64,000 bases of DNA from Immersiella caudata (lineage: Eukaryota > Ascomycota > Sordariomycetes > Sordariales > Lasiosphaeriaceae): the NCBI GenBank assembly GCA_030512335.1, contig JAULSU010000005.1:3906001-3970000 (forward strand). Direction: 5' to 3'. Below, in pieces: positions 63,937 to 64,000 of the stretch. The position numbers and the translations under genes are program-made. Position 1 is the first letter of the stretch. The number at the start of each line of letters is the position of its first letter. Under the pieces are notes generated by a model, which worked only from the letters and a program-made list of their open reading frames with translations, did no database searches and was not told where the DNA came from.

Positions 63937-64000
63937 TGACCTTGGGGGCGCTGAGTTACAGCGGGTAGTGCCCTGCAAGACAGCGAGGGGTGCGCTGTAT

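Noticed and set aside
1..64000. CRISPR arrays, bacterial operons, rRNA genes
   Set aside because: None seen; introns, gene families and tRNA structure show a fungal nuclear genome.

Overview
The window is nuclear DNA of a filamentous ascomycete (Pezizomycotina; a Sordariomycete is the most likely placement, by inference). Genes are well separated and carry short introns, mostly 45-112 bp, with GTRNGT donors, CTAAC/CTGAC branch points and CAG/TAG acceptors. The families are typical of moulds: a highly reducing polyketide synthase, Zn2Cys6 factor, F-box proteins, SAT4-type 7TM protein, Con-6, S28 peptidase, DHA2 and sugar MFS transporters. Coding sequence is GC-rich and intergenic DNA is more mixed. 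All exon structures below were derived by hand from splice signals, reading phase and family conservation.

Layout. 1-14.6 kb is a candidate secondary-metabolite locus: the 3' end of a class I methyltransferase, a complete 8-exon, 2697-residue HR-PKS (KS-AT-DH-cMT-ER-KR-ACP) on the minus strand, a divergent fumarylacetoacetase-type hydrolase, and a five-exon Zn2Cys6 regulator. The ER domain has lost its nucleotide-binding glycine motif, so the product is probably incompletely reduced unless a trans-ER exists elsewhere. 15.2-18.6 kb holds a tandem F-box gene and a 7TM membrane protein.

19.7-28 kb mixes living genes (an MFS sugar transporter and an unlisted 72-residue Con-6 gene) with relics: a BTRD1 repeat fragment without ATG, a cutinase lacking its catalytic serine segment, a HET-protein C-terminus, a frameshifted beta-propeller lectin, and a berberine-bridge oxidase with a frameshift and a nonsense codon. 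29-44.3 kb carries an ER-lumenal protein ending in KDEL, a 14-TM MFS exporter with a GC-AG intron and a hidden last exon, a two-TM Cys-rich protein, a Mid2-like single-pass protein, and a membrane-anchored PLL-type propeller protein.

45.7-62.8 kb carries an intron-containing tRNA-Tyr, an S28 serine peptidase, a SAT4/rhodopsin-domain protein, relics of an alpha/beta hydrolase and of orotidine-5'-phosphate decarboxylase, an SDR, an alpha-carbonic anhydrase, a 263-bp MITE, a TauD-type dioxygenase and a YJR142W-type Nudix hydrolase. The last 400 bp hold five same-strand copies of an 8-bp core that look like the edge of a transposon.

Functionally, the left end is a regulated biosynthetic unit. 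The rest is a patchwork of secreted and membrane functions (nutrient uptake, proteolysis, CO2/bicarbonate balance, surface sensing) separated by stretches where accessory genes have been truncated and mutated.
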